A stretch of DNA of 28,377 nt from JAAFHN01 sp031421855 (GTDB lineage Bacteria > Pseudomonadota > Gammaproteobacteria > Burkholderiales > Burkholderiaceae_C): positions 1-28,377 of the forward strand of contig JANOPN010000037.1 of assembly GCA_031421855.1 (NCBI GenBank). The letters run 5' to 3'. The notes under the pieces are model-generated. The model was not told where the DNA came from. It did no database searches and was given only the letters and a program-made list of their open reading frames with translations. A program made the translations under genes and the position numbers. This document shows positions 14,644 to 22,881 of this stretch, one piece after another; within the stretch, counting starts at the first letter, position 1; the number at the start of each line of letters is the position of its first letter.

Positions 14644-17423
14644 CCGTGAAGCAAACCCGCTCAACCTGCCCGTATTGCGGGGTGGGTTGCGGGGTCGTGA
14701 TTGAGTCAAGCGGTGACCAAATTGTGGGCGTGCGCGGTGACCCCGACCACCCGGCGAATTTTGGCAAGCTGTGCAGCAAAGGGTCGAGTCTGCACCTCAC
14801 CGCCCGCTCCGAGATTCAAATGCAGACGCGGCTCTTGCAGCCGATGCGGCGCTTGCACAAACATGCCAAACCAATCCCTCAGACCTGGGATCAAAGTTTG
14901 GAGTTTTGTACCGAGGCGTTTGCGCAAGTCATCACCGAGCACGGCCCAGACGCAGTAGGGTTCTACATCAGCGGGCAGTTGCTGACTGAGGACTACTACG
15001 TCTTCAACAAGCTCGCTAAGGGTCTCATCGGCACCAACAACGTCGACACCAACTCGCGCCTTTGCATGAGCAGCGCCGTGGCGGGCTACAAGCTCACCCT
15101 AGGCGCGGACGCGCCGCCGTGTAGCTACAGCGACATCGACGCTGCCCAGTGCATCGTGATTGCGGGCTCGAACGCGGCGTGGGCGCATCCGGTGCTGTAT
15201 CGGCGCATTGAAGCGGCCAAGGCTGCCAACCCGCACATGCAAGTGGTGGTGATTGACCCCCGGCGAACCGACACCGCGCTGGCTGCTGACTTGCACTTGG
15301 CTTTGCAGCCAGGCACTGATGTCTTGCTGTTTCATGGGCTTTTACATACCATGATGTGGGAAGGGTGGATCGACCTGGCCTACGTGGATGCGCACACGAC
15401 TGGTTTTTCCGATCTCAAGGCACTCGTGCGCGAGGCCACGCCTGAGCGCGTTGCCCAAGTGTGCGGGCTGCGCAAAGAAGACGTGTTTGCGGCCGCACAA
15501 GCGTTTGCCACGAGCAAGGCCACACTCAGCCTGTATTGCCAAGGGCTGAATCAGTCCAGCAGCGGTACCGCCAAAAACGCGGCGTTGATCAACTTGCACC
15601 TGGCCACGGGGCAAATTGGCAAGCCGGGCGCTGGGCCGTTTTCACTGACTGGGCAGCCCAATGCCATGGGCGGGCGCGAGGTGGGAGGCTTGGCCAATTT
15701 ACTCAGCGCCCACCGCGACATGGGCAATGCCGAGCACCGCGCCGAGGTGGCGCGGCTGTGGGGCGTGCCCGATGTGCCGTCGAAGCCGGGCAAAACCGCG
15801 ATTGAGATGTTCCAAGCGGCGGCCGACGGTGAAATCAAGGCCTTATGGATTGCCTGCACCAACCCCGCTCAAAGCATGCCCGACCAAAATTTGGTGCGCC
15901 GCGCCTTGGAGCGCGCCGAAATTGTGGTCGTGCAAGAGGCCTACGCAACCACCGCGACTGCGCGGTTTGCCGATGTGTTGCTGCCCGCCACGACGTGGGG
16001 CGAAAAAGACGGCACGGTGACGAACTCTGAGCGCCGCGTCAGCCGCGTGCGCACCGCCGTTGCGCCGCCACAGCTCAGCGATCAACACCCTCGCCACGAT
16101 TGGCAGATTGCAGCGGAGTTTGGCAAACGATTGGCCACACGTTTGGGCAAGCCGACCGATTTGCTTGACTTTGCCACGCCTGAGTCGGTTTGGCTGGAGC
16201 ACCGCGAGTCAACCCGAGGGCGCGACTTGGACATCACGGGCATGAGTTACGCCATGCTGGAAGCCGCGCCCCAGCAGTGGCCGCTGCCACAAGGGCAGTT
16301 TGTTGGTTTGGAGCGGCTTTACGCCGACGGCGTGTTCCCCACGGCCGATGGCAAAGCGAAATTTTCAGCCATTGCCTACAAGCCACTCGCCGAGGCACGC
16401 GAGTCGCGCTATCCGTTTTCGCTCAATACCGGCAGGTTGCGCGATCAGTGGCACGGCATGAGCCGAACCGGCGTTTTAGGGCGGCTTTTTGGCCACGCGC
16501 CCGAGCCTGAGGTTGAGCTGAGCGCACAGGACATGAGCCGAAAGGGCTGGGTAGATGGCGACTTGGTTCACGTCACCAGCAAGCGGGGCTCAATCGTGTT
16601 GCCGGCTCGGGCCAGCGATGCCGTGGGGCTCAACCAAGCCTTTGTGGGCATGCATTGGGGTGAAGAATTTGTGAGCGGCCGCTCGAACACAGGCGAGCGC
16701 TTGGGCGGCATCAACGCCATCACGACCAGCGCATATTGCCCGACCTCGAAGCAACCCGAGCTCAAGCATGCGGCCGTGAAGATTCTCAAAGCCGAGCTGC
16801 CTTGGCGACTCACTGCCATGGCGTGGCTGCCTGACTCACAGGCTTGGCGCATCCAGGGCGAGCTCAGGCAACTCATGGGCGAGTGCGCGTTTGCGTCGAT
16901 GAGCCCGTTTGTGAACCCAGTTGCGCTTGAAGATGCGGCCAATTCTGAGTGCCAAGGCGTGATTTTTCGCGCTGCCGCGGATGACCCGCCCAGTGATGCT
17001 TGGCTCGACCAACTTGAAGCGCTGCTGAACTTGCAAGGGCGAAATATCCTGCGCTACGCCGATGCCAAGCGCTCGCAGCGGCGAAGCATCCGGGTGGATG
17101 CGAGCAAGCGCATTCAAGCCTTGTTGCTCGCAGGCGACGTGAGCGCGCAGGCGTGGCTTGGCAGTTTGGTGCGCGAGCAGTTGGATGCGACCCCCTACAG
17201 CCGCGCGCTGCTGTCGCCCAGCGCCAAAGCTCCCTTGAATTTGCCAGTGCGTGGCGCGGCGGTTTGTACCTGCTTTGGGGTCGATGCCAAGGCGATATCC
17301 GATGTGGTGCGGCGCTGCGGCCCCGATTTGAGCGATCGCCTCGCGGTCGTGCAGTCGCAACTCAAGTGCGGCACCGGCTGTGGCAGCTGCTTGCCTGAGC
17401 TCAAGCGCCTCTTGGCGGCCTAG
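14640..17423 (+). CDS. nasA: Assimilatory nitrate reductase, catalytic molybdopterin subunit
   Basis: A 927-residue cytoplasmic enzyme that reduces nitrate to nitrite at a bis-molybdopterin centre. The N-terminus carries the 4Fe-4S ligands C10-x2-C13-x3-C17 (CPYCGVGC) and C45. The molybdopterin oxidoreductase domain follows (GTNNVDTNSRLCMSSAV, then the central and C-terminal dinucleotide-binding domains). The last ~50 residues form a BFD-like [2Fe-2S] domain (CTC ~876-878, CGSC ~914-917), typical of NasA with an internal electron-entry domain. No twin-arginine signal is present, fitting an assimilatory rather than periplasmic enzyme. The ATG overlaps the nirD stop. The TAG stop codon lies at the left edge of the MITE-like element, yet the C-terminus looks complete. 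Some authors call this subunit NasC. Confidence 0.95.
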   Translation: MTVKQTRSTCPYCGVGCGVVIESSGDQIVGVRGDPDHPANFGKLCSKGSSLHLTARSEIQMQTRLLQPMRRLHKHAKPIPQTWDQSLEFCTEAFAQVITEHGPDAVGFYISGQLLTEDYYVFNKLAKGLIGTNNVDTNSRLCMSSAVAGYKLTLGADAPPCSYSDIDAAQCIVIAGSNAAWAHPVLYRRIEAAKAANPHMQVVVIDPRRTDTALAADLHLALQPGTDVLLFHGLLHTMMWEGWIDLAYVDAHTTGFSDLKALVREATPERVAQVCGLRKEDVFAAAQAFATSKATLSLYCQGLNQSSSGTAKNAALINLHLATGQIGKPGAGPFSLTGQPNAMGGREVGGLANLLSAHRDMGNAEHRAEVARLWGVPDVPSKPGKTAIEMFQAAADGEIKALWIACTNPAQSMPDQNLVRRALERAEIVVVQEAYATTATARFADVLLPATTWGEKDGTVTNSERRVSRVRTAVAPPQLSDQHPRHDWQIAAEFGKRLATRLGKPTDLLDFATPESVWLEHRESTRGRDLDITGMSYAMLEAAPQQWPLPQGQFVGLERLYADGVFPTADGKAKFSAIAYKPLAEARESRYPFSLNTGRLRDQWHGMSRTGVLGRLFGHAPEPEVELSAQDMSRKGWVDGDLVHVTSKRGSIVLPARASDAVGLNQAFVGMHWGEEFVSGRSNTGERLGGINAITTSAYCPTSKQPELKHAAVKILKAELPWRLTAMAWLPDSQAWRIQGELRQLMGECAFASMSPFVNPVALEDAANSECQGVIFRAAADDPPSDAWLDQLEALLNLQGRNILRYADAKRSQRRSIRVDASKRIQALLLAGDVSAQAWLGSLVREQLDATPYSRALLSPSAKAPLNLPVRGAAVCTCFGVDAKAISDVVRRCGPDLSDRLAVVQSQLKCGTGCGSCLPELKRLLAA

Positions 17424-17664
17424 CCCGCATATTTCACCGTGAACGTGTTTTTGCGGCGTTTTGTCGAGGCAAACGTGGTCATCTCTATCAAATCCAATTT
17501 ATACCGTCGCAAAAGCACTCGGCACCCATCGCATCCTCGCAGTGGGCGCAGCGCCGCACCGCCTGCCTTGCAGGGGCATTGAGCCCCTGACGCGCCGGGC
17601 GGCACGCCGCCGCATCCCGCTGCGAGGCGCGCTGCATGCCGTCACAGTGAAATATGCAGGCTAG
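17420..17664. mobile_element. MITE-like element with terminal inverted repeats
   Basis: The ends are imperfect inverted repeats: CCCGCATATTTCACCGTGA at 17424-17442 matches the complement of 17642-17660 at 17 of 19 positions. Each end is bordered by CTAG (17420-17423 and 17661-17664), which is either a 4-base target duplication or part of the repeat (then 21 of 23). The interior (~200 bases) has no credible gene but holds GC-rich hairpins, such as CAGGGGC-ATTGA-GCCCCTG at 17571-17589. The size, ends and lack of transposase fit a non-autonomous element. CC-starting ends with a 4-base duplication recall the IS1380 family, but that link is only inference. It separates nasA from ybiB. Confidence 0.75.
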
Positions 17665-17690
17665 CCTCGGCCACGTGACATGATCGACAC

Positions 17691-18650
17691 ATGTCAATCA
17701 GCAAGTACATCAAGGAAATAGGTCGGGGCAAGGCGGGTGCGCGCTCGCTCGCTCGCGAGGATGCCGCCGACTTAATGGGCAAAGTGCTCGACGGCGTGGT
17801 CACCGACTTGGAAGTCGGCGCGTTTTGCCTGGCCATGCGCGTGAAGGGCGAGTCAACCGCCGAGATGTTGGGTTTTTTGGATGCGGCTCACGCCCGCATG
17901 GCCGCTTGGCAAACCCAAGCGCCGTGGGTGGTTTTGCCAAGCTACAACGGCGCACGCAAACTGCCGGTGCTCACGCCGCTCTTGGCGGCATTGCTCGCCC
18001 GCGAGGGGCTTCGGGTGTGGGTGCATGGGCCGAGCCTAGATGCAGCGCGTACGACCACGGCGCAGGTTTGGGCGGCACTCGGGTGGCCGATGTTGGATTT
18101 ACCGGTTACTATGAATTCAGTAGCAACGAACCCAATGAATTCGGTGACCAAGGGTCAATACTTCACAAAAATTGATGATTTGAGCCCTGGATTGGCCCGT
18201 TTGCTGGCCGTGCGGCGCGTGGTCGGTGTTCGCAACTCGTCGCACAGTTTGGTCAAGCTCATGAACCCAACGGGGCTCGCGGGAAGCTGCATCGTTGGCA
18301 GCTACACGCACCCCGAGTATTTGGAGCTGATGGGGGCGGTGTTTGAGCAAGTCGACTTCAAGGCCATGCTGCTTCGAGGCACCGAAGGCGAGCCGGTCGC
18401 CGACGCGCGGCGGTGCCCTCAAATGGACACATTTGCCAATGGAACCCGCCAAACCACGCAAGCCGCACAAACCGGACCGCTGGCCCAATTACCTGATTTG
18501 CCTCGGGAGATTGATGCCGATTCGATCGCAAAGTACACCCGATCAGTCTTAGATGGTGACTTACCGGTGCCGCAGCCGATTGCCATACAAGTTGCGCAGA
18601 TCGCGGCTCACATGTCCGGCTCGGTGGTGCCAAATGCGGTGGTGCCGTGA
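17691..18650 (+). CDS. ybiB: YbiB-like glycosyltransferase-family-3 (TrpD2) DNA-binding protein
   Basis: The 319-residue protein resembles anthranilate phosphoribosyltransferase: an N-terminal helical domain (MSISKYIKEIGRGKAGARSL, LxxEDAADLM, FCLAMRVKGES) and a C-terminal domain with LSPGLARLLAVRRVVGVRNSxHSLVKLMNP and the later GTEGE motif. YbiB/TrpD2 proteins are known to bind nucleic acid rather than make tryptophan. Residues ~139-157 (around MNSVATNPMNSVTKG) are encoded by an inverted copy of the dispersed repeat (18108-18175), in the variable linker before LSPGLAR. The frame is unbroken. The gene starts 27 bases after the MITE-like element and its stop overlaps greB by four bases. Any promoter must lie in or next to that element, or transcription continues from nasA. 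Confidence 0.88.
   Translation: MSISKYIKEIGRGKAGARSLAREDAADLMGKVLDGVVTDLEVGAFCLAMRVKGESTAEMLGFLDAAHARMAAWQTQAPWVVLPSYNGARKLPVLTPLLAALLAREGLRVWVHGPSLDAARTTTAQVWAALGWPMLDLPVTMNSVATNPMNSVTKGQYFTKIDDLSPGLARLLAVRRVVGVRNSSHSLVKLMNPTGLAGSCIVGSYTHPEYLELMGAVFEQVDFKAMLLRGTEGEPVADARRCPQMDTFANGTRQTTQAAQTGPLAQLPDLPREIDADSIAKYTRSVLDGDLPVPQPIAIQVAQIAAHMSGSVVPNAVVP
18108..18175 (-). repeat. Dispersed short repeat, copy 7, in frame inside ybiB
   Basis: On the minus strand this reads CCCTTGGTCACCGAATTCAT then TGGGTTCGTTGCTA, with the core at 18121-18154 on the plus strand. It is the only copy in reverse orientation and the only one within a coding sequence. The tail contains an imperfect palindrome around GAATTC. 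Confidence 0.88.
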
Positions 18651-19198
18651 GCAAGGCCTTCACCAAAGAGTCCGACTCGGACGATGACGAAATGGCGGCC
18701 CCCCAAGCCGCAACTGGCCCCAACTACATCACGCCGCAAGGTTTGGCCAAACTGCGCGCCGAGCTGATTTCGCTCATGGACGTTGAGCGCCCCAAAGTCG
18801 TGGAGGCTGTGCACTGGTCGGCCAAAAATGGCGACCGCAGCGAAAACGGCGACTACATCTACGGCAAAAAGCGGCTGCGCGAGATCGATTGGCGGCTCGG
18901 GTTCTTGACCAAACGCTTGAGCATTGCCGAAGAAACCGACCCCAGCGTTCATTTTGGGCGCACACAGGTCTTTTTTGGAGCAACCGTGACCTATGCCGAC
19001 GCGCAGGGACAAGAACACACGATCACGATCAAGGGCGCCGATGAATCGGACAGCAGTTTGGGCGAGGTCAGTTGGATTGCGCCCATCGCCAAGGCGCTGC
19101 TTCGCGCCCACGTGGGCGATGAAGTGTTGCTTCGCACCCCGGCGGGGTCACAGTCGCTCGAAGTCGTGGCCGTCAGTTACCCCAAACCACAGCACTGA
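18647..19198 (+). CDS. greB: Transcription elongation factor GreB
   Basis: A 183-residue protein that stimulates RNA polymerase to cleave backtracked transcripts. Recognisable parts are the N-terminal coiled coil (YITPQGLAKLRAEL, ERPKVVEAVHWSAKNGDRSENGDYIYGKKRLREID), with the acidic tip region at NGDRSENGDY, and the C-terminal globular domain (VFFGATVTY, ending in LRTPAGSQSLEV). The first ~22 residues (SDSDDDEM) are an extra acidic N-terminal extension compared with the ~158-residue E. coli protein. The GTG start overlaps the ybiB stop (GTGA), so the two are coupled. It is convergent with spoT: the greB stop ends at 19198 and the spoT stop begins at 19199. Confidence 0.95.
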   Translation: MSKAFTKESDSDDDEMAAPQAATGPNYITPQGLAKLRAELISLMDVERPKVVEAVHWSAKNGDRSENGDYIYGKKRLREIDWRLGFLTKRLSIAEETDPSVHFGRTQVFFGATVTYADAQGQEHTITIKGADESDSSLGEVSWIAPIAKALLRAHVGDEVLLRTPAGSQSLEVVAVSYPKPQH

Positions 19199-21439
19199 CT
19201 AAATCCGGCTCGCGGCCAATACCGAGGTGGTTCGCTTGAGCGCTTTGATGCTGGCATCCAGGTGATCGGCATCGCGCACGCCAATCAATAGCCGCATGTG
19301 CGCAGAGGCGCCAACAGGCTCATTGCCCATGTCCACGTGCACGATGTCGGCTTCGGTTTTGGCTACTGCGGCTGCGACGCTTGCCAGCACGCCACGGCCA
19401 TTGGTCATGGTGATGTCAACCGCAGCATTGAAGCTTCGCACCGGCTCATCGCTCCAGCTCACGTCGATGAAGCGTTCGTTGTCTCGCCCACGCAGCTTGG
19501 CACCGACCGCGCAGCCGTGGCGGTGAACCGTGAGGCCTTCACCGCGACCCAAATAGCCTTCTATTTTGTCGCCTGGAACGGGGTAGCAGCACAGCGCGTA
19601 CATCACGGTTGAGGCTTCGCTGCCGTCCAGCACCAAGTCGGTTGGCAAGGTCGCATCAAGCTCGCCGAATCGGCCTTGCGACAACACGATGGGGTCGGGG
19701 CGCTCGCCTCGGTCAGCCATCATGCTGACCAAGCGCTTGGCGACAATGCCGGCGATGCGCTTACCCAAGCCGATGTGGGTGAACAAATCGTCCATGTTGC
19801 GGTTGCCGCTGAATCGAAGCAGGCGATCCCACACGCTGCGATGCGCTTCGTCGTAGGCTGGCGCGGCAGCAAAGCCCTCGCTTCTCATCGCTTGCTCGAA
19901 CAGCCTTTGGCCGAGCGACATGGATTCGGTTTGGGCCAGCGTTTTGAGGTGATGGCGAATTTTGGAGCGTGCTTTGCCCGTGCGCACGTAGCTCAGCCAT
20001 GCCGGGTTGGGGCTCACTGCGGGGTCGGTTTGCACCTCGACGACATCACCGTTTCGAAGCTCCGTGCGAAGCGCCACCGCACTGCCGTTGACCTTGCCAC
20101 CGCTGCAGTGGTCACCCACGCCGCTGTGGATCTCATAGGCAAAGTCAAGCAAGGTCGCGCCGCGTGGCAGCGACATGATCTCGCTTCGCGGCGTAAACAC
20201 GTAAACCGCATCGGGGAACAGGTCGATCTTGATGTGGTCCCAAAACTCGGCCGCATCGTGCGTCTCTTGCTGAATATCAAGCAACGACTGCAACCAGCGG
20301 GTTCCCAAAACGTTGCCTTGGCCCAGCTTGGCTTCGCCGCTTTTGTACATCCAGTGCGCGGCCACGCCCGCCTCAGCCACCATGTGCATCGACTCGGTTC
20401 GCAGCTGAAACTCAACGTTCACGCCGCGCGGGCCGACCAAGGTGGTGTGAAGCGATTGATAGCCATTGACTTTGGCAATGGCGATGTGGTCTTTGAAACG
20501 ACCGGGAACGGGCTTGTAGAGTTGGTGCAGCGCGCCCAAAGCGGTGTAGCAATCGATCAAGCGCGGAACAACGATGCGAAAACCGTAGATGTCGGTGACC
20601 TGCGAGAAACTCAGGTGCTTTTCGCGCATTTTTCGGTAAATTGAAAAAAGCGACTTTTCACGGCCGTGCATGTCAATTTTGAGCCCCAGCTCATTGAATG
20701 CCGCGCCAACTTGGTCTCTCACCGACTCAATCAAGTCGACTCGGCGATTGCGTGATCGCTTCAGTGCCTTGCTCAGCACCGCATGCCGCCACGGAAAGCT
20801 GTGCTCAAACGCCAGTGCCTGCAGTTCGCGGTAGGTGTGGTTCAACCCCAAGCGGTGGGCAATTGGGGCGTAGATCTCGAGTGTTTCCTTGGCTGTGCGC
20901 GCCCACTTCTCGCGCGGTACGTCGCCCAATGTGCGCATGTTGTGGGTGCGATCGGCCAGTTTGACCAAGATCACCCGCACGTCGCGGGCCATCGCCAAAA
21001 GCATTTTGCGAAACGATTCCGACTGCTTTTGCTCTCGGGTGCTGAACTCCAGCTTTTCCAGCTTCGTTAGCCCGTCGACCAATTCAGCCACCGCCGAGCC
21101 AAAACGCTCCAAAATCTCGCGCTTTTCGATGCCGCAGTCTTCAATCGTGTCGTGGAGCAGGGCGGCCATCAAGGCCTGCGCGTCCAGCTTCCAACTTGCG
21201 CATTCGGCAGCGACAGCGATTGGGTGCGTGATGTACGGCTCGCCGTTTTTGCGCTTTTGACCCAAATGTGCAACATCGGCGAAACGATAGGCGCTGCGCA
21301 CTTGTTCTATGTCAGCAGTCTCCAAATATTGGATTTTGGTCATCAAGGCCGCGAAGCTTGCAGCCGACGCGTTAGCCGCAGCGGCTGTGCTGCTGTCATT
21401 TGCGACAGGAGAGATCAACGACACGTTCATGCACGGCAT
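19199..21439 (-). CDS. spoT: Bifunctional (p)ppGpp synthetase/hydrolase SpoT
   Basis: A 746-residue stringent-response enzyme. The HD hydrolase domain is intact (ITHPIAVA His ~72; ALLHDTIED His-Asp ~96-97 and the ED pair; DRTHNMRTL), which marks a SpoT/Rel-type rather than a synthetase-only RelA. The synthetase domain (FSIYRKMREKHLSFSQV, DIYGFRIVV, GYQSLHTTL, VEFQLRT) also looks complete. A TGS domain follows from ~406 (VYVFTPRSEIMSLPRGATLLDFAYEIH) and an ACT domain ends the chain (~663-746). Start: ATG 21439, with another in-frame ATG at 21430; neither has a strong ribosome site. It lies downstream of rpoZ on the same strand, separated by a terminator-like hairpin. Confidence 0.95.
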   Translation of the reverse strand: MPCMNVSLISPVANDSSTAAAANASAASFAALMTKIQYLETADIEQVRSAYRFADVAHLGQKRKNGEPYITHPIAVAAECASWKLDAQALMAALLHDTIEDCGIEKREILERFGSAVAELVDGLTKLEKLEFSTREQKQSESFRKMLLAMARDVRVILVKLADRTHNMRTLGDVPREKWARTAKETLEIYAPIAHRLGLNHTYRELQALAFEHSFPWRHAVLSKALKRSRNRRVDLIESVRDQVGAAFNELGLKIDMHGREKSLFSIYRKMREKHLSFSQVTDIYGFRIVVPRLIDCYTALGALHQLYKPVPGRFKDHIAIAKVNGYQSLHTTLVGPRGVNVEFQLRTESMHMVAEAGVAAHWMYKSGEAKLGQGNVLGTRWLQSLLDIQQETHDAAEFWDHIKIDLFPDAVYVFTPRSEIMSLPRGATLLDFAYEIHSGVGDHCSGGKVNGSAVALRTELRNGDVVEVQTDPAVSPNPAWLSYVRTGKARSKIRHHLKTLAQTESMSLGQRLFEQAMRSEGFAAAPAYDEAHRSVWDRLLRFSGNRNMDDLFTHIGLGKRIAGIVAKRLVSMMADRGERPDPIVLSQGRFGELDATLPTDLVLDGSEASTVMYALCCYPVPGDKIEGYLGRGEGLTVHRHGCAVGAKLRGRDNERFIDVSWSDEPVRSFNAAVDITMTNGRGVLASVAAAVAKTEADIVHVDMGNEPVGASAHMRLLIGVRDADHLDASIKALKRTTSVLAASRI

Positions 21440-21469
21440 GATAGCCCGCCGATGCGGTTTCAGACGTGA

Positions 21470-21494
21470 AAAAGCCCTGCGTTGCAGGGCTTTT
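21470..21494 (-). terminator. Terminator-like hairpin between rpoZ and spoT
   Basis: The minus strand reads GCCCTGC-AAC-GCAGGGC followed by TTTTTC; with flanking A/T pairs the stem spans 21470-21480 and 21484-21494. It is 35 bases after the rpoZ stop and about 30 bases before the spoT start, so it may lower read-through into spoT. Confidence 0.75.
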
Positions 21495-21529
21495 CGGGCT
21501 GGTCTGAACCTAGGTAAGGAGAGCGTGGC

Positions 21530-21733
21530 TCAGCCGGGTACTTTGCGCAGCATTTCCAAGCCAACTTTGCCGGCCGCGATCTCTTTCAAGGCCGTTACGC
21601 AAGGTTTGTTTTTAGACTCGACCTTGGCTGCATGGCCTTGGGTGAGCATGCGAGCGCGGTACGTGGCTGCCAAGACGAGCTGAAAGCGGTTGGGAATTTG
21701 CTCAAGGCAGTCTTCAACGGTGATGCGGGCCAT
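21530..21733 (-). CDS. rpoZ: RNA polymerase omega subunit
   Basis: A 67-residue protein from the ATG at 21733. MARITVEDCLEQIPNRFQLVLAATYRARML is the standard omega N-terminus, followed by the NKPCVTALKEIA block. The open frame reaches 21769, but the extra 12 residues are unlike the family. Omega aids assembly of the RNA polymerase beta-prime subunit and, in some bacteria, forms part of a ppGpp site, which fits its place before spoT. The gene normally found just upstream in this order, gmk, is absent: only 75 bases separate rpoZ from yicC. Confidence 0.95.
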   Translation of the reverse strand: MARITVEDCLEQIPNRFQLVLAATYRARMLTQGHAAKVESKNKPCVTALKEIAAGKVGLEMLRKVPG

Positions 21734-21767
21734 GTTTTGTTCTCTGACGTGTTGAGGGTAATCCGTC

Positions 21768-21773
21768 ATTATA
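21768..21773 (-). promoter_or_regulatory. Candidate -10 element of the rpoZ-spoT promoter
   Basis: The minus strand has a perfect TATAAT hexamer, which predicts a start of transcription near 21761 and a leader of about 28 bases. No good -35 hexamer is visible at 17 bases; the FNR-type box overlaps that position instead. Confidence 0.5.
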
Positions 21774-21786
21774 TCGCCGAGCGGCT

Positions 21787-21800
21787 TTGATCTGCATCAA
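21787..21800. promoter_or_regulatory. FNR/ANR-type box upstream of rpoZ-spoT
   Basis: TTGATCTGCATCAA is a perfect match to the FNR/ANR/DNR consensus TTGAT-N4-ATCAA. It lies in the 75-base gap between yicC and rpoZ, centred about 32 bases before the transcription start predicted from the TATAAT. It is the only such match I found in the window. Confidence 0.5.
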
Positions 21801-21808
21801 CGCCAATG

Positions 21809-22708
21809 TCAAGCGATGTTTTGAACCTGTTCGCGCATTTGTTCGACCAGCACTTTCATGTCGACGGAGATTCGTGTCAGCTCAAGCGTCGAGGATTTAG
21901 CGCCCAGCGTGTTGCATTCGCGGTGCAGTTCTTGAATCAAAAACTCCAGCCGTTTGCCCAATTCACCACCCGTTTTGAGCAAATGGGTGATTTCGCTCAA
22001 GTGAGCCTGCAATCGGGCAAGCTCCTCGGCAACGTCAATTCGCAGTGCGTAGGCGCTGGCTTCAGCGGCCGCACGCTCTTGTGCGGCCTGGGGCAGCTCG
22101 ACACCGGGTTGGGCCTGCGCCCAGGCCAATTCGAACTTGGCGACGAATTTTTGGCGCTGCAACTCAACCACTTGCGGCACCAAAGGCACGGCCAATGCCG
22201 CCAAAACGGCCAAGCCGTCCACTCGCTGCATCAGTGCATCAGCCATCTTTGCGCCTTCTCGCTCGCGGGCAATTCGCAGCTCATCGACCGCTTTTTCACA
22301 AGCAGTGTCTGCCGCTGCCCGCACTGCATCAGGCGTGGCTGGCGTGTGGCTGCGCCGCTCGACCCACGAAAACAACTCGGCCACGCTCAACGGCGTGGCG
22401 TTTGGAAACTGCGCGAGCAACGAATTTTGAGCAGCGGCGAGCTCTGCCAATGCCTCTGGCGCGATCGCTGCCGCGTCACTCGGGCGTTGGTTTGGCCGGT
22501 TGATCGTGCCTCGAAGCTCAATTTTGCCTCGGGCGAAGGCGACGCTCAGTTTGTCGCGTAGGCTGGTTTCGTGGTTTCTCAGCTCGTCGCTCAGCTTGAA
22601 CGACAGGTCTAAAAAGCGGCTGTTGACGCTTCGAATTTCGAGCTCTATCGTGCCGCCGTCGAAGGCAGCGCTGGCGTGGCCGAAGCCGGTCATGGAGTAC
22701 ACTGGCAT
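21809..22708 (-). CDS. yicC: YicC-family endoribonuclease
   Basis: A 299-residue protein. The family start (MPVYSMTGFGHA), the RSVNSRFLDLSFKL block and the C-terminal signature (LEFLIQELHRECNTLGAKSSTLELTRISVDMKVLVEQMREQVQNI) are all present, so it is full length. YicC proteins are reported as RNA-degrading enzymes acting on small RNAs. The ATG at 22708 has AAGGAC about 10 bases upstream. It is the first gene of the minus-strand group yicC-rpoZ-spoT and is divergent from the kinase gene at 22882. Confidence 0.94.
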   Translation of the reverse strand: MPVYSMTGFGHASAAFDGGTIELEIRSVNSRFLDLSFKLSDELRNHETSLRDKLSVAFARGKIELRGTINRPNQRPSDAAAIAPEALAELAAAQNSLLAQFPNATPLSVAELFSWVERRSHTPATPDAVRAAADTACEKAVDELRIAREREGAKMADALMQRVDGLAVLAALAVPLVPQVVELQRQKFVAKFELAWAQAQPGVELPQAAQERAAAEASAYALRIDVAEELARLQAHLSEITHLLKTGGELGKRLEFLIQELHRECNTLGAKSSTLELTRISVDMKVLVEQMREQVQNIA

Positions 22709-22881
22709 ATGGTCTTTTGTCCTTGTTTGCTCTGCCGAAAACGGCGCTAGGGGTGGGTGAGTTCAGAGGCGAAGACTGGGGATGCCGATCAAGGGCCTCA
22801 GATAATGAATTTGCCGATCATGCCGAACCAATTTGGGGGGTCGGCGGGTCGTTGATGGCTTGATGAGCGAACCACATAATT

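Noticed and set aside
19676..20644. Open frame of 322 codons on the plus strand within spoT
   Set aside because: It is antisense to a conserved spoT sequence with all domains intact; the translation has no recognisable domain.
21806..22561. Open frame of 251 codons on the plus strand opposite yicC
   Set aside because: It is a shadow of yicC, which is full length and conserved.
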